64,000 bases of DNA from Bacillus sp. OV166 (GTDB lineage: Bacteria; Bacillota; Bacilli; Bacillales; Cytobacillaceae). The stretch covers positions 4,535,001 to 4,599,000 of the forward strand of contig NZ_FXWM01000001.1 in NCBI RefSeq assembly GCF_900177675.1, written 5' to 3'. Both the position numbers and the translations under genes were made by a program. The notes below the pieces were generated by a model. It searched no databases. It had not been told where the DNA came from and saw only the letters and a list, made by a program, of their open reading frames with translations. This document shows positions 1 to 7,811 of this stretch, one piece after another. How positions within the stretch are numbered: the stretch's first letter is position 1; every line of letters starts with the position of its first letter.

Positions 1-37
1 AGAAATTTTGAATGAAGAACCACAATACAATCAATAA
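1..37 (+). CDS. C-terminal end of a DUF1657-like protein (partial)
   Basis: Only the last 11 codons are in the window; they read EILNEEPQYNQ and then TAA. The ending resembles that of the complete DUF1657 protein just downstream (HEPQYMGS) and the EPQY-type tails of that family. This suggests a tandem DUF1657 paralog whose body lies to the left. The call rests on very little sequence. Confidence 0.5.
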   Translation, partial: EILNEEPQYNQ

Positions 38-48
38 AAGCAGTTTTA

Positions 49-75
49 GGTTGGCGATTCTGCCAACCCCTTTTT
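49..75 (+). terminator. Intrinsic terminator after the partial DUF1657 gene
   Basis: A GGTTGGC / GCCAACC stem with a six-base loop is followed by CCTTTTT. It separates the upstream partial gene from the next DUF1657 gene, so the downstream pair depends on readthrough or on its own promoter. Confidence 0.7.
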
Positions 76-103
76 GATTTTCTTATGAAAGGAAGTTAAA
101 TTT

Positions 104-310
104 GTGACAATCGCTTCTAATGTCAAGCAATGTCTCTCTACTATTAAGGGAATCGAAGCACAATTGTCTTCCTTCGCCTTAAATTCACTCGATAAAGACG
201 CTCAAGCTATTTTTCATGAAGCTACACTAACGATTGAAGAGGTAAAGAAGGATCTACAATACCGTGTTTTGGAACTTGAACGACATGAACCCCAATATAT
301 GGGTTCATAA
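104..310 (+). CDS. DUF1657 domain protein (68 aa)
   Basis: This is a small helical protein without a signal peptide. It opens MTIASNVKQ and ends EPQYMGS, with the pattern of DUF1657: a short coiled helical pair containing a KQCLSTIKG segment and a conserved LE.F....D..A motif. It starts at GTG with GAAAGGAAG about ten bases upstream. The next gene, a DUF421 protein, follows after 20 bases, so the two are probably co-transcribed. DUF1657 and DUF421 genes are known neighbours of spoVAC-spoVAD-spoVAEb in spoVA2-type spore operons. The biochemical function is unknown. Confidence 0.8.
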   Translation: MTIASNVKQCLSTIKGIEAQLSSFALNSLDKDAQAIFHEATLTIEEVKKDLQYRVLELERHEPQYMGS

Positions 311-330
311 AATTTTGAGGTGAGAAACTA

Positions 331-1191
331 ATGCCAGATTGGATTTTTATCATAACTCGTTCATTAATTTTTTTGGGACTTTTATTTATTACAACAAAAA
401 TACTTGGAAAGAAACAAATCTCTGAGCTCTCTTTCTTTGAATATGTTGCAGGAATTACCATTGGAAGTATTGCCGGTGAAGTAGTTACTGGACTAGAAGC
501 AAATGTATGGCATGGAATGTTAGCAGTCCTCATTTTCTTCTTGGTAACTTTCCTCGTTGACTTTGTCTCTCTAAAGAGTAAAGGTTTTCGTGATTTTGCT
601 GAAGGTAAAGGAACCGTCGTCATTAAAGATGGGAAGGTCCTAGAAAATAATCTAAAAAAAGAAAAATATTCGATAGACGAACTTTCTGCGTTACTTCGAC
701 AAAAGGATATTTTTAGGATTGCAGACGTAGAATTTGCTGTGTTGGAACCTCGTGGAAATTTAAGCACACTTTTAAAAACAGAAAATCGTCCTTTGACACC
801 TAAAGATTTACAAATGAAAATGGCGAAAGAAAAAGAACCACAAACAGTCATTATGGACGGGAATATCATTGATGAATCATTAAGATGTTCCGGAAAAGGC
901 AGAGGCTGGCTTTATACAGAGTTAGAAAAACTAGATGTGACTCTTGATAATGTCTTCATAGGGCAAGTCGATTCCTATGGAGAGCTAACGGTCGATCTAT
1001 ATGATGATAAAATTGAAGTGCCAGCACCCGCTCAACGTCCATTACTCCTGGCTACACTAAAAAAAGTTCAGGCTGATTTAGAGATCTTTTCTCTTGAGAC
1101 AGATTGTGATAAATCAAAAGCAATGTACAAGAGAAATTCAGTAAGGGTACAAGAAACAATTGACAAGCTTAGTCCTTATTTAAACGGTTAA
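331..1191 (+). CDS. DUF421 (YetF-type) membrane protein with C-terminal DUF1657-like extension
   Basis: The protein has 286 aa. Residues 1-80 hold three membrane segments, including the family motif GKKQISELSFFEYVAGITIG. Residues about 90-225 form the soluble DUF421 domain. The last 50 or so residues (LKKVQADLEIFSLETD through SPYLNG) resemble DUF1657 and make this longer than plain YetF proteins of about 230 aa. RBS GAGGTGAG precedes ATG. The DUF421-DUF1657 combination is described for the spoVA2mob spore heat-resistance operon of Bacillus. That setting is inferred here because the spoVA genes would lie outside the window. Confidence 0.8.
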   Translation: MPDWIFIITRSLIFLGLLFITTKILGKKQISELSFFEYVAGITIGSIAGEVVTGLEANVWHGMLAVLIFFLVTFLVDFVSLKSKGFRDFAEGKGTVVIKDGKVLENNLKKEKYSIDELSALLRQKDIFRIADVEFAVLEPRGNLSTLLKTENRPLTPKDLQMKMAKEKEPQTVIMDGNIIDESLRCSGKGRGWLYTELEKLDVTLDNVFIGQVDSYGELTVDLYDDKIEVPAPAQRPLLLATLKKVQADLEIFSLETDCDKSKAMYKRNSVRVQETIDKLSPYLNG

Positions 1192-1215
1192 AAAAGGTCA
1201 GGAACTACGAAAAAA

Positions 1216-1243
1216 ATCCTTATCAATTTAAATTGATAAGGAT
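1216..1243. terminator. Bidirectional terminator (28-bp perfect palindrome)
   Basis: A perfect palindrome centred on TTTAAA, with arms ATCCTTATCAATTT / AAATTGATAAGGAT, lies between the convergent DUF421 and transporter genes. Its last base touches the stop codon of the minus-strand gene. Confidence 0.7.
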
Positions 1244-2235
1244 CAAACATTTCTAGGCACAGTTTTTTCAGGACTTTCACTACGATGATTTTTTGGATTA
1301 CTTTTATGCGAAAAAAAGCTGTGCAGGATCATTCCGACCATAACCAATACCATACCTAACCAGGATAATTCAGTTGGGAAAACAGTATTCAAAATTAACA
1401 ATTCTCCTATTACTGCAAATAAGACCTCTATTGATTGCGTGGCCTCTACGGCAGCAAGCTTTTGCATATTTCCTCTAACAAGATCCGTTGCTTTAAAAAA
1501 TAGAATGGTTGCAATCACTCCTGAGGTTACCGCAACAAGGCCTGATTGGACTATTTGTCCTTTGCTTGGTGGACCAACAGTATATAAACCATAAACAGAT
1601 AAAACAACCCACAATGGCAGACTCGCTAATGTCATCCCTAATACCCTTTGAAAGACATCAAGACGCCCCCCGCAAATATCCATCATTTTTCTGTTTCCAA
1701 GCGGATAGGCAAATGAAGCGATTAGCACCGGAAGGACGCCTAAGGCTATTGCAGAATTCGATATGTGATTTGCCTGTTCCAATTGCATCAGAATAATTCC
1801 TAGGAGGATGATCAATGACATCCCTAAACCTTTAAATGGAATTCTCCCCTTTTTCTGGATTGGTCCATTATCAGTCATAACCATTTCGTAAAAAAGTGGG
1901 GCCAGCAAGGAACCTGAGATAATTGTGACCTGCCATGTGGCTGCAATGAGCCAGCCTGGGGCATAGGCAGCCGAAAAACAAATCGGACCATAAAATAAGC
2001 CGAAGCCCACCGTGCTCCATATAAACCAGCCGCCAGGTCGATTTTTCATTTCCACAAGTAATGGTCTAAGATTTTTTCTTCCCATCACAATTGTGAAAAG
2101 AAATGGAACCATAAAGAAATACCTTAATGATGCACTCCAAATCCAACTACCCCCAGCCTGATCCATCGATCGGTTGAGGATAAATGTAAATGCAAAAAAG
2201 AAAGCCGCAAGGATGCCTAAAATTATGGGCCGCAT
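1243..2235 (-). CDS. EmrE-type multidrug/DMT superfamily transporter
   Basis: The protein has 330 aa and about ten hydrophobic segments, beginning MRPIILGILAAFFFAFTFIL. It is built like two EamA-like halves of the drug/metabolite transporter superfamily and fits the longer EmrE-like family (PF13536) of Bacillaceae. The C-terminal tail is hydrophilic (HKSNPKNHRSESPEK). I set the start at the ATG at 2235 because AAAGGATAGAGGAACC sits directly upstream; an earlier in-frame start would add 25 polar residues with no RBS. The substrate cannot be told from sequence. Confidence 0.8.
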   Translation of the reverse strand: MRPIILGILAAFFFAFTFILNRSMDQAGGSWIWSASLRYFFMVPFLFTIVMGRKNLRPLLVEMKNRPGGWFIWSTVGFGLFYGPICFSAAYAPGWLIAATWQVTIISGSLLAPLFYEMVMTDNGPIQKKGRIPFKGLGMSLIILLGIILMQLEQANHISNSAIALGVLPVLIASFAYPLGNRKMMDICGGRLDVFQRVLGMTLASLPLWVVLSVYGLYTVGPPSKGQIVQSGLVAVTSGVIATILFFKATDLVRGNMQKLAAVEATQSIEVLFAVIGELLILNTVFPTELSWLGMVLVMVGMILHSFFSHKSNPKNHRSESPEKTVPRNV

Positions 2236-2472
2236 GGTTCCTCTATCCTTTCTGTATCTATTTTTAATATGTACATAGTGTATTTTCCATGAAAAGAGGG
2301 AAACCATCAAGTAGTTTCCCTCTTTTCATTACTTGTTGTTAATTTGTTTTTAGTAATCAGGTGCATACTACCATTTTTTAAAGCATAAAGTTTTTGGGAT
2401 AAGGATGAAACTTTATTGTCCCCCATTCGTAAAAATGGATGGAATGATTTTAAAAAAGTGAGGTTGATACCA

Positions 2473-3087
2473 ATGTTTGGAAAAGTAGCCGCGGATATTT
2501 TGGGATTAAGTGATGTTGGTTCTGTCATTAAGCCGGAAAATTACGATAAGGTGGACGCAGATGATTATGTCATGCATGAAGACAATGAGAAAATTTATTT
2601 TCTCATCAAATCAAAGTCTGATGAATACTGTTTTACAAACAACGCCCTTATCCATTTAGATGGGACAAGTGCAACCAGCAAAAAGCGAATGCTCCACCGC
2701 TATAGTTATGCAACAAATAGAATCTCAGAGGTAAAACTCGAAACGGCCGGAACCGTTGACCTTGATGTAGAAATAAAATTTAAAATCGGCTCAGTTCCTT
2801 TCTCCATCGACGTTCATAAGAAACATATTGAAGAAGTTAAGGATTTATATAAAGCCTTAATCAAAATTTCAGAAATCTCACATGAAAATGAAATTTCGCT
2901 TCAGTTTGCTAAACAAAGCCTTGATGTCGCCTCCACTACTCTCGGTCGTGTGACAAGTGCAGACAGCAACTTGGTTGTTCAATTCAAAATGCTTAATCAA
3001 GCAGCCTTTCAGTGGTTAGAAGATAGCAAAAAACAATATATAGTAAAAGATTTCGGCTATGTGTTTGAAAAGTATATTAATAACTAA
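2473..3087 (+). CDS. yvbH: YvbH-like bacterial PH domain protein
   Basis: The protein has 204 aa and closely matches what I recall of B. subtilis YvbH: an N-terminal bacterial PH domain (residues about 1-125, with DADDYVMHEDNEKIYFLIKS and ALIHLDGTSATSKKRML) and a C-terminal helical oligomerisation region. No signal peptide or membrane segment is present, so it should be cytoplasmic. ATG at 2473 has GTGAGG nine bases upstream. The function of YvbH is not established. It is monocistronic and ends at a terminator shared with the nitroreductase. Confidence 0.8.
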   Translation: MFGKVAADILGLSDVGSVIKPENYDKVDADDYVMHEDNEKIYFLIKSKSDEYCFTNNALIHLDGTSATSKKRMLHRYSYATNRISEVKLETAGTVDLDVEIKFKIGSVPFSIDVHKKHIEEVKDLYKALIKISEISHENEISLQFAKQSLDVASTTLGRVTSADSNLVVQFKMLNQAAFQWLEDSKKQYIVKDFGYVFEKYINN

Positions 3088-3093
3088 AAAATT

Positions 3094-3130
3094 AAGTAGG
3101 CGCATGAAAAATTATCATGCGCCTACTTTT
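3094..3130. terminator. Bidirectional terminator
   Basis: A perfect 14-bp stem (AAGTAGGCGCATGA / TCATGCGCCTACTT) with a seven-base AT loop has T-runs on both sides, between convergent yvbH and the nitroreductase. Confidence 0.8.
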
Positions 3131-3763
3131 TTATCTATAATCTATTAATACATCCTCCAATGGTAAACGTGTTGTATTGAAAGCAGGTGCTGCCGCCTTC
3201 CCTAGTGAAATCAACACAATTGGGAAAAGTCGATCGGAGACATTGAACATTTTCACGAATTTATCTTTATCAAAGCCACCCATTGGAACGGTGTCATACC
3301 CTCTGCCTTTTGCAATTAACATCAACTGCATCGATACTAAACCAGCATCAAATGAGGCAATATTTTTCAAGACATCTTCTGGAGCAAGTGGGTATGTTTT
3401 ATTTGTACCCTCTATTAATCGATTCATATTAGCTTCGTCCATCAAACCAGCCTCGTATGCACTTCGATAGACTTTTTCCACACTTTTAAACATTTCCTTA
3501 TCGCCTAATACTGCAATAACTGCAGACGCTGTTTCTACTTGCTCTTGATTGTTGGCGATTGCTCTTAGTTCCTTTTTCGCCTCCGGATCTTGAATAACAA
3601 TAAAACGCCATGGTTGAAGATTACTAGAGGATGGTGCTAGTGTCGCTTCTTTTAGCATATCTTTAATTTCTTCTTGAGAAATATTGTATGTTGAATCATA
3701 TTTTCTGACAGAGTGACGTTCTTTTATCACTTCAGATAAACTTTTTATTAATGTGGTTTGCAT
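3131..3763 (-). CDS. Nitroreductase family protein (YdgI/YodC-like)
   Basis: The protein has 210 aa in a nitroreductase fold. RHSVRKYD near residue 17 and APSSSNLQPWRF near residue 43 are the FMN-binding signatures; the C-terminal part carries GYDTVPMGGFD. Family members reduce nitro compounds or quinones with NAD(P)H and bound FMN. The gene diverges from an HxlR regulator across a region with two palindromes, an arrangement typical of electrophile- or quinone-responsive reductases. RBS GGGGGAAA precedes ATG. The natural substrate is unknown. Confidence 0.85.
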   Translation of the reverse strand: MQTTLIKSLSEVIKERHSVRKYDSTYNISQEEIKDMLKEATLAPSSSNLQPWRFIVIQDPEAKKELRAIANNQEQVETASAVIAVLGDKEMFKSVEKVYRSAYEAGLMDEANMNRLIEGTNKTYPLAPEDVLKNIASFDAGLVSMQLMLIAKGRGYDTVPMGGFDKDKFVKMFNVSDRLFPIVLISLGKAAAPAFNTTRLPLEDVLIDYR

Positions 3764-3788
3764 GAGAGATTTCCCCCTGTGAATTTTT

Positions 3789-3831
3789 AACTTACTAAAA
3801 GTAAGTTCTTAGTCATCTTACTATTAGTAAG
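3789..3831. promoter_or_regulatory. Two palindromic operators between nitroreductase and HxlR regulator
   Basis: Two related palindromes are visible: AACTTACT AAA AGTAAGTT at 3789-3807 and CTTACTA T TAGTAAG at 3817-3831. Their CTTACT half-sites are spaced 26 bp apart. Repeated dyads of this TTACTA type between a target gene and its divergent HxlR/DUF24 regulator are typical binding sites. Regulation by the adjacent HxlR protein is inferred. Confidence 0.65.
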
Positions 3832-3897
3832 TACCTATCGTCAAGTAATTCAAATATGGTATTATACAGTTAGAATAGTAAAAAAGAGGGATTTTAT

Positions 3898-4257
3898 ATG
3901 AGTGAACCTAACCACCAAGATTGTATGTCTCATTCTGCAGAGGAAATTAAACATATATGTATTAACTTTCATAAGGCTATCGAATTTATTGGCAAACGTT
4001 GGATGGGTTCTGTTATTTATACGCTTATGGAAGGACCGAAGCGGTACCATGAAATAATATCATCTATTCCAGGAATTTCTGATCGTCTCTTAACCGAACG
4101 CTTACGTGATTTAGAAAATGAGGGATTGATTGTCAAAAACGTCATTACTACCTCTCCAAAAAAAGTGGAATATGAATTGACTCCAACTGGTAAAGAACTT
4201 GATGAGGTTATTCATGTGCTAATGAAATGGGTAAAAAAACGCGGGAAATCCCTATGA
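3898..4257 (+). CDS. HxlR family (DUF24) transcriptional regulator
   Basis: The protein has 119 aa with the HxlR winged helix-turn-helix: IEFIGKRWMGSVIYTLMEG, then a recognition region LTERLRDLENEGLI and a wing KKVEYELTPTGKEL. Cysteines lie at positions 9 and 21. N-terminal cysteines in relatives such as YodB sense quinones or oxidants, so Cys9 is a candidate sensor. RBS AGAGGG precedes ATG. Divergence from the nitroreductase and the paired operators suggest it represses that gene and perhaps itself. Confidence 0.85.
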   Translation: MSEPNHQDCMSHSAEEIKHICINFHKAIEFIGKRWMGSVIYTLMEGPKRYHEIISSIPGISDRLLTERLRDLENEGLIVKNVITTSPKKVEYELTPTGKELDEVIHVLMKWVKKRGKSL

Positions 4258-4276
4258 TGCTGGGTAACTATCTCAC

Positions 4277-4320
4277 AAAAAAAAGGCTTGCTCTATTGTA
4301 TAGATGCAAACCTTTTTTGT
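4277..4320. terminator. Terminator between convergent HxlR gene and YitT gene
   Basis: AAAAAGGCTTGC pairs with GCAAACCTTTTTT with one mismatch, with A and T runs on either side. It probably serves both genes. Confidence 0.55.
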
Positions 4321-4322
4321 TT

Positions 4323-5135
4323 TTATGGACTTGGCCGATGAAACAGCCCCATGACTTCAATTGTTTCGGTTATATTGACAAATGCTGATGGATCAACTTC
4401 TGTAATTAAGTTTTTAACTTCATTAAGTTCGTATCTGGAAATTACCGTTATCATCACGTTCCGTTGGTGATTTGAGTAGCCGCCAACCCCATCCATAATT
4501 GTCAAGCCACGATACAAATTTGTCAGTAAATGAGCTCTCATTTCTTCGCCCTTATCTGTAATGATCATTAAAGTTAATTTAGCATGATCTGTATAAATTG
4601 CATCCACCACTTTACCTGTAACAAAAATGGAAACCAAGGTATAAAGAGCAGAATCCCAATCAAATAAAAATCCACTGATCAAGATGACGACTGCATTCAT
4701 GCCTGAAAGTAAAACACCAATCGGAAAATCTCTTTTTCTCGCCACAATCATGCCAATAATATCAAATCCCCCGGTCGATCCAGAACAGCGAAAAACTATT
4801 CCGACACCTAACCCGGTTAAAGCACCGCCGAAAATTGAGGAGAGAATTCTATCATCGGCAATGGCATGAACGGGAATTAAATAAAGGCCAATTGATATAA
4901 TTATTACAGCAAAGATGGAATTCACGATAAATCTTTTCCCTAACATTTTATAACCAATAATCAATAACGGAAAATTCAGCAGGAAATTTGCCACCCCTGT
5001 ATTAACAGGCGAGATCATCCCTAAAATCATAGAAATTCCGCTCAATCCACTGCTTAACACTTCATGAGGGATTAAGAAAAGGTTAAAGGCAACCACAACA
5101 ATGAGAGATCCCGAAATCATTCCAACAATCTGCAT
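4323..5135 (-). CDS. YitT family membrane protein (DUF161 + DUF2179)
   Basis: The protein has 270 aa. Residues 1-165 hold five to six membrane segments of the YitT_membrane type (GLSGISMILG, FRCSGSTGGFDIIG). Residues about 185-265 form the soluble DUF2179 domain (TDKGEEMRAHLLTNLYRGLTIMDGVGGYS). Bacilli carry several such paralogs of unknown transport function. The start at 5135 is chosen because AGGAGG lies ten bases upstream; the longer in-frame start has no RBS. The gene is a single unit facing away from the lysine riboswitch. Confidence 0.85.
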   Translation of the reverse strand: MQIVGMISGSLIVVVAFNLFLIPHEVLSSGLSGISMILGMISPVNTGVANFLLNFPLLIIGYKMLGKRFIVNSIFAVIIISIGLYLIPVHAIADDRILSSIFGGALTGLGVGIVFRCSGSTGGFDIIGMIVARKRDFPIGVLLSGMNAVVILISGFLFDWDSALYTLVSIFVTGKVVDAIYTDHAKLTLMIITDKGEEMRAHLLTNLYRGLTIMDGVGGYSNHQRNVMITVISRYELNEVKNLITEVDPSAFVNITETIEVMGLFHRPSP

Positions 5136-5296
5136 GGTAAAAATCCTCCTATGAAAAACAGGCAATTAATTCTATTTAAAAATAATACCGATTCTCTCTT
5201 ATAAAGTAAATTAAATAATTTATTAAAAAGAAACTCAATTATCTGTTTATTCTAATTGATTGAATAAAGACTTCTCATTTTTGGAATAATATATTA

Positions 5297-5324
5297 TTGA
5301 CAATTCTATAATAATATTTATACT
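5297..5324 (+). promoter_or_regulatory. Sigma-A promoter for the lysine leader
   Basis: TTGACA at 5297-5302 and TATACT at 5319-5324 are separated by 16 bp. Transcription would start near 5331, just ahead of the riboswitch. The surrounding 5166-5350 is AT-rich with no other feature. Confidence 0.6.
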
Positions 5325-5354
5325 TTAGTAATATATTATTATATGATAAATCCT

Positions 5355-5610
5355 CATCAAACCGATGAGGTAGAGGTCGCGGTTTTTATCAGTAAAGCGG
5401 ACGAGATGAGAGAGACATCCTTGACTCCGTTTGAAAGGAAAAGCTGCCGAAGTGTGCTTTCATCTCTGAAAAAGCATGCTGGGGCTGTCTCCAAATAGGA
5501 ACAGAACTGTCACGCTTAAACCTACCAGCTAAGCGTGTTGAGCTATCTTTCGGAAGGTATGATGCGGGGTATTTACAATGCCATCGATACTTCTTCGATG
5601 GCATTTTTTT
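5355..5610 (+). promoter_or_regulatory. Lysine riboswitch (L box) with intrinsic terminator
   Basis: The leader shows L-box landmarks in the right order: GAGGTAGAGGTCGCG near 5366, GCCGAAG near 5444, GCATGCTGGGGCTGTC near 5473 and a closing strand AGCTATCTTTC near 5541. A terminator follows: AATGCCATCGA (5577-5587) pairs with TCGATGGCATT (5595-5605), then a T run. In known lysine riboswitches, bound lysine favours the terminator and turns expression off. The gene downstream is a lysine-type permease, which fits. No alignment was run. Confidence 0.9.
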
Positions 5611-5657
5611 ATTCCAAACTCCTTCTCGAAAAAATTAGAAAAAGAGGAGTCAAGACA

Positions 5658-7139
5658 ATGCAAACAGCAAGAGTATTAAAAGAGAGTGAATATACTAGTG
5701 ACTTAACACTACAACAGGATCCAACCGAATTAAAACGAAGTTTAAAATCCCGTCACCTCACAATGATTTCCCTTGGCGGGACGATTGGCACTGGACTTTT
5801 TCTAGCTAGCGGTGGCGCTATCCATAGTGCGGGACCCGGCGGGGCAATCCTTTCCTACCTTGTTATTGGTATTATGGTTTACTTTTTGATGCAGGGCTTA
5901 GCAGAAATGGGTGCCTATATGCCAGTTGCCGGAAGCTTTAGTACGTATGCAACCAAATTTGTCGATCCTTCCCTTGGTTTTGCCCTAGGCTGGAACTATT
6001 GGTATAACTGGGCAATTACGATTGCTGCCGAATTAGCTGCTGTAACAATGATTATGAAATTCTGGTTTCCACATACTCCTTCATTCATTTGGAGCGGCAT
6101 CTTTTTAGTAATTATGTTTCTATTAAACTATCTTTCTGTTAAAGGATTCGGAGAAGCAGAATATTGGTTTTCCTTAATTAAAGTTGTTACAGTTATTATT
6201 TTTATCGTTACTGGTACTTTAATGATCTTCGGCATCATGGGTAATGAAGCAATCGGCTTCAAAAACTTCACTGTTGGTGATGCTCCATTCCACGGCGGCT
6301 TTATGTCCATGATGGGAATCTTTATGGCTGCAGGCTTCTCCTTCCAAGGAACAGAGCTTTTAGGTGTTGCTGCTGGTGAAACGGAGGATCCAAAGAAAGC
6401 TATTCCTCGTGCAGTGAAACAAGTTTTCTGGCGTATTTTATTATTCTATGTATTGGCTATACTAGTAATCGGACTGCTTATTCCATATACAAACGGGAAT
6501 TTAGCAAATGGGGATATAACCGTTAGTCCATTTACGCTGGTTTTTCAAAAGGCTGGCATCGCTTTCGCCGCTTCAATCATGAATGCTGTTATTCTTACAG
6601 CTGTATTATCGGCAGGAAATTCAGGAATGTATGCATCCACTCGGATGCTTTGGGATTTGGCCCGTCAAGGCAAAGCACCGAAATTCCTTGGTAAATTAAA
6701 CAAAAAAGGTGTTCCAGTCAATGCCTTAATTGCAACAACCTTAGTGGGAACACTCGCATTTCTTGCTTCCTTCTTTGGGGATGGAACGGTTTATGTATGG
6801 TTGTTAAACGCTTCTGGAATGTCCGGCTTTATCGCATGGCTCGGTATTGCAGTATGTCATTATCGATTCCGTAAAGCATTTGTCGCCCAAGGTAAGGACC
6901 TTAGCTTGTTACCATATAAATCAAAATTCTTCCCTTTTGGTCCGCTCTTCGCGTTTGCCGTTTGCGGGTTTGTTGTCTTAGGACAAAATTATTCCGCATT
7001 CACGGGTGACCAAATCGATTGGAATGGTGTTTTTGTTTCATATATCGGACTGCCATTATTCCTTATTGTATGGCTAGGATATAAATTTACAAAGAAAACT
7101 AAGTTTATACCTTTAGAAAAGTGTGATTTAAGAAATTAG
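5658..7139 (+). CDS. lysP: Lysine-specific permease, LysP-like
   Basis: The protein has 493 aa with about 12 membrane segments, in the amino acid transporter (APC/AAT) family. The first segment carries the substrate-binding signature MISLGGTIGTGLFLASG; later EMGAYMPVAGSF and GFSFQGTELLGVAAGE are family motifs. The hydrophilic N-terminus (about 35 aa) is cytoplasmic. AAAGAGGAG precedes the ATG at 5658; an upstream in-frame start would lie inside the riboswitch and is rejected. The lysine riboswitch upstream supports lysine as the substrate and feedback control by it. Confidence 0.9.
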   Translation: MQTARVLKESEYTSDLTLQQDPTELKRSLKSRHLTMISLGGTIGTGLFLASGGAIHSAGPGGAILSYLVIGIMVYFLMQGLAEMGAYMPVAGSFSTYATKFVDPSLGFALGWNYWYNWAITIAAELAAVTMIMKFWFPHTPSFIWSGIFLVIMFLLNYLSVKGFGEAEYWFSLIKVVTVIIFIVTGTLMIFGIMGNEAIGFKNFTVGDAPFHGGFMSMMGIFMAAGFSFQGTELLGVAAGETEDPKKAIPRAVKQVFWRILLFYVLAILVIGLLIPYTNGNLANGDITVSPFTLVFQKAGIAFAASIMNAVILTAVLSAGNSGMYASTRMLWDLARQGKAPKFLGKLNKKGVPVNALIATTLVGTLAFLASFFGDGTVYVWLLNASGMSGFIAWLGIAVCHYRFRKAFVAQGKDLSLLPYKSKFFPFGPLFAFAVCGFVVLGQNYSAFTGDQIDWNGVFVSYIGLPLFLIVWLGYKFTKKTKFIPLEKCDLRN

Positions 7140-7147
7140 TTTGTTTA

Positions 7148-7183
7148 GAAAATAGCACGCGAAAATTTTCGCGTGCTATTTTC
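7148..7183. terminator. Terminator of lysP (36-bp palindrome)
   Basis: A perfect palindrome, arms GAAAATAGCACGCGAAAA / TTTTCGCGTGCTATTTTC, starts a few bases after the lysP stop codon. Confidence 0.8.
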
Positions 7184-7193
7184 TTAAACCAAT

Positions 7194-7226
7194 AAAAAAA
7201 CAGACTCAATTGAAGAGCCTGTTTTT
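7194..7226 (-). terminator. Terminator of the small HTH gene
   Basis: On the minus strand AACAGGCTC pairs with GAGTCTGTT (one wobble) and is followed by seven T residues, directly after the gene that ends at 7232. Confidence 0.65.
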
Positions 7227-7231
7227 AAGTA

Positions 7232-7456
7232 TTACGCTTTCTTTTCCTCAGATGACCAAATGTATAAGTCTTCAATAGAGCAATTTAATTCTCTTGAAAT
7301 TGTCATCGCAGTATTTAAGTTCATCACTTTTTTGGACAAGTAGTCGTTGAGCTGAGTTTGAGGAATACTTGTATTCCGTTCCAAACTTTCCAGGTCCATG
7401 CCGTTTTTTGATAATAAATCTTTGAGGTTACTTTTTTTTGCTTTATAATTTGTCAA
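7232..7456 (-). CDS. Small Cro/C1-type helix-turn-helix protein
   Basis: The 74-aa protein has the spacing of a single-domain XRE HTH: LKDLLSKNGMDLESLERNT as the first helices, SIPQTQLNDYLSKK as the recognition unit, and TAMTISRELNCSIEDLYIW, a typical end of this fold. It starts at TTG (7456) with GTGAGGTG upstream. It is transcribed alone from its own terminator-bounded unit. The target is unknown; possibly a housekeeping small regulator. Confidence 0.75.
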   Translation of the reverse strand: MTNYKAKKSNLKDLLSKNGMDLESLERNTSIPQTQLNDYLSKKVMNLNTAMTISRELNCSIEDLYIWSSEEKKA

Positions 7457-7580
7457 AATGACACCTCACTTTTTTAAAAGCATAACACATTAAGTTCATA
7501 ATTGAAAGGAAGAAGGGTTTCCCCCTTTCCATCTTGGCTTATGTTATACTTAATTAGGAATAGGTAAAGGAGTGTGAAAC

Positions 7581-7754
7581 ATGAAAAACTCAAACAATCT
7601 GTACAAAAACGGACAGTCAGTTAACATTAAAGAAACTGGCGAGGTCGTCACAATTTTAAAATCACAATATGTTAAAAACATGAAAAGATATTCTTATATC
7701 GTTAAGGAACATCCAGAAACATTCTTTTTTGAAGAGGAATTAAAGGTTCTTTAA
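7581..7754 (+). CDS. Small conserved-looking protein of unknown function (57 aa)
   Basis: An ORF begins ATG at 7581 after AAAGGAG with eight bases spacing and ends TAA at 7754. The protein starts MKNSNNLYKNGQSVNIKETG and continues as alternating strands (EVVTILKSQYV, KRYSYIVKEHPETFFFEEEL), suggesting a small beta-barrel such as an SH3-like fold. It has no signal peptide. It is flanked by a plausible sigma-A -10 (TATACT near 7544) and a strong terminator. I do not recognise the family. Confidence 0.65.
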   Translation: MKNSNNLYKNGQSVNIKETGEVVTILKSQYVKNMKRYSYIVKEHPETFFFEEELKVL

Positions 7755-7759
7755 TAAAT

Positions 7760-7803
7760 AAAAAGGAGAAGGCCGATTCTGTGAATCAGCTTTCTCCTTT
7801 TTA
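7760..7803. terminator. Bidirectional terminator between the 57-aa gene and asnS
   Basis: AAAAAGGAGAAGGCCGATTC pairs imperfectly with GAATCAGCTTTCTCCTTTTT around a three-base loop. Confidence 0.75.
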
Positions 7804-7811
7804 AATTTGTT

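Noticed and set aside
222..869. 215-aa minus-strand ORF opposite the DUF421 gene
   Set aside because: Shadow frame; the plus strand has a recognised family, RBS and motifs.
5535..5657. N-terminal extension of the lysP frame
   Set aside because: It runs through the riboswitch 3' part and terminator and has no RBS; ATG 5658 has AAAGAGGAG.
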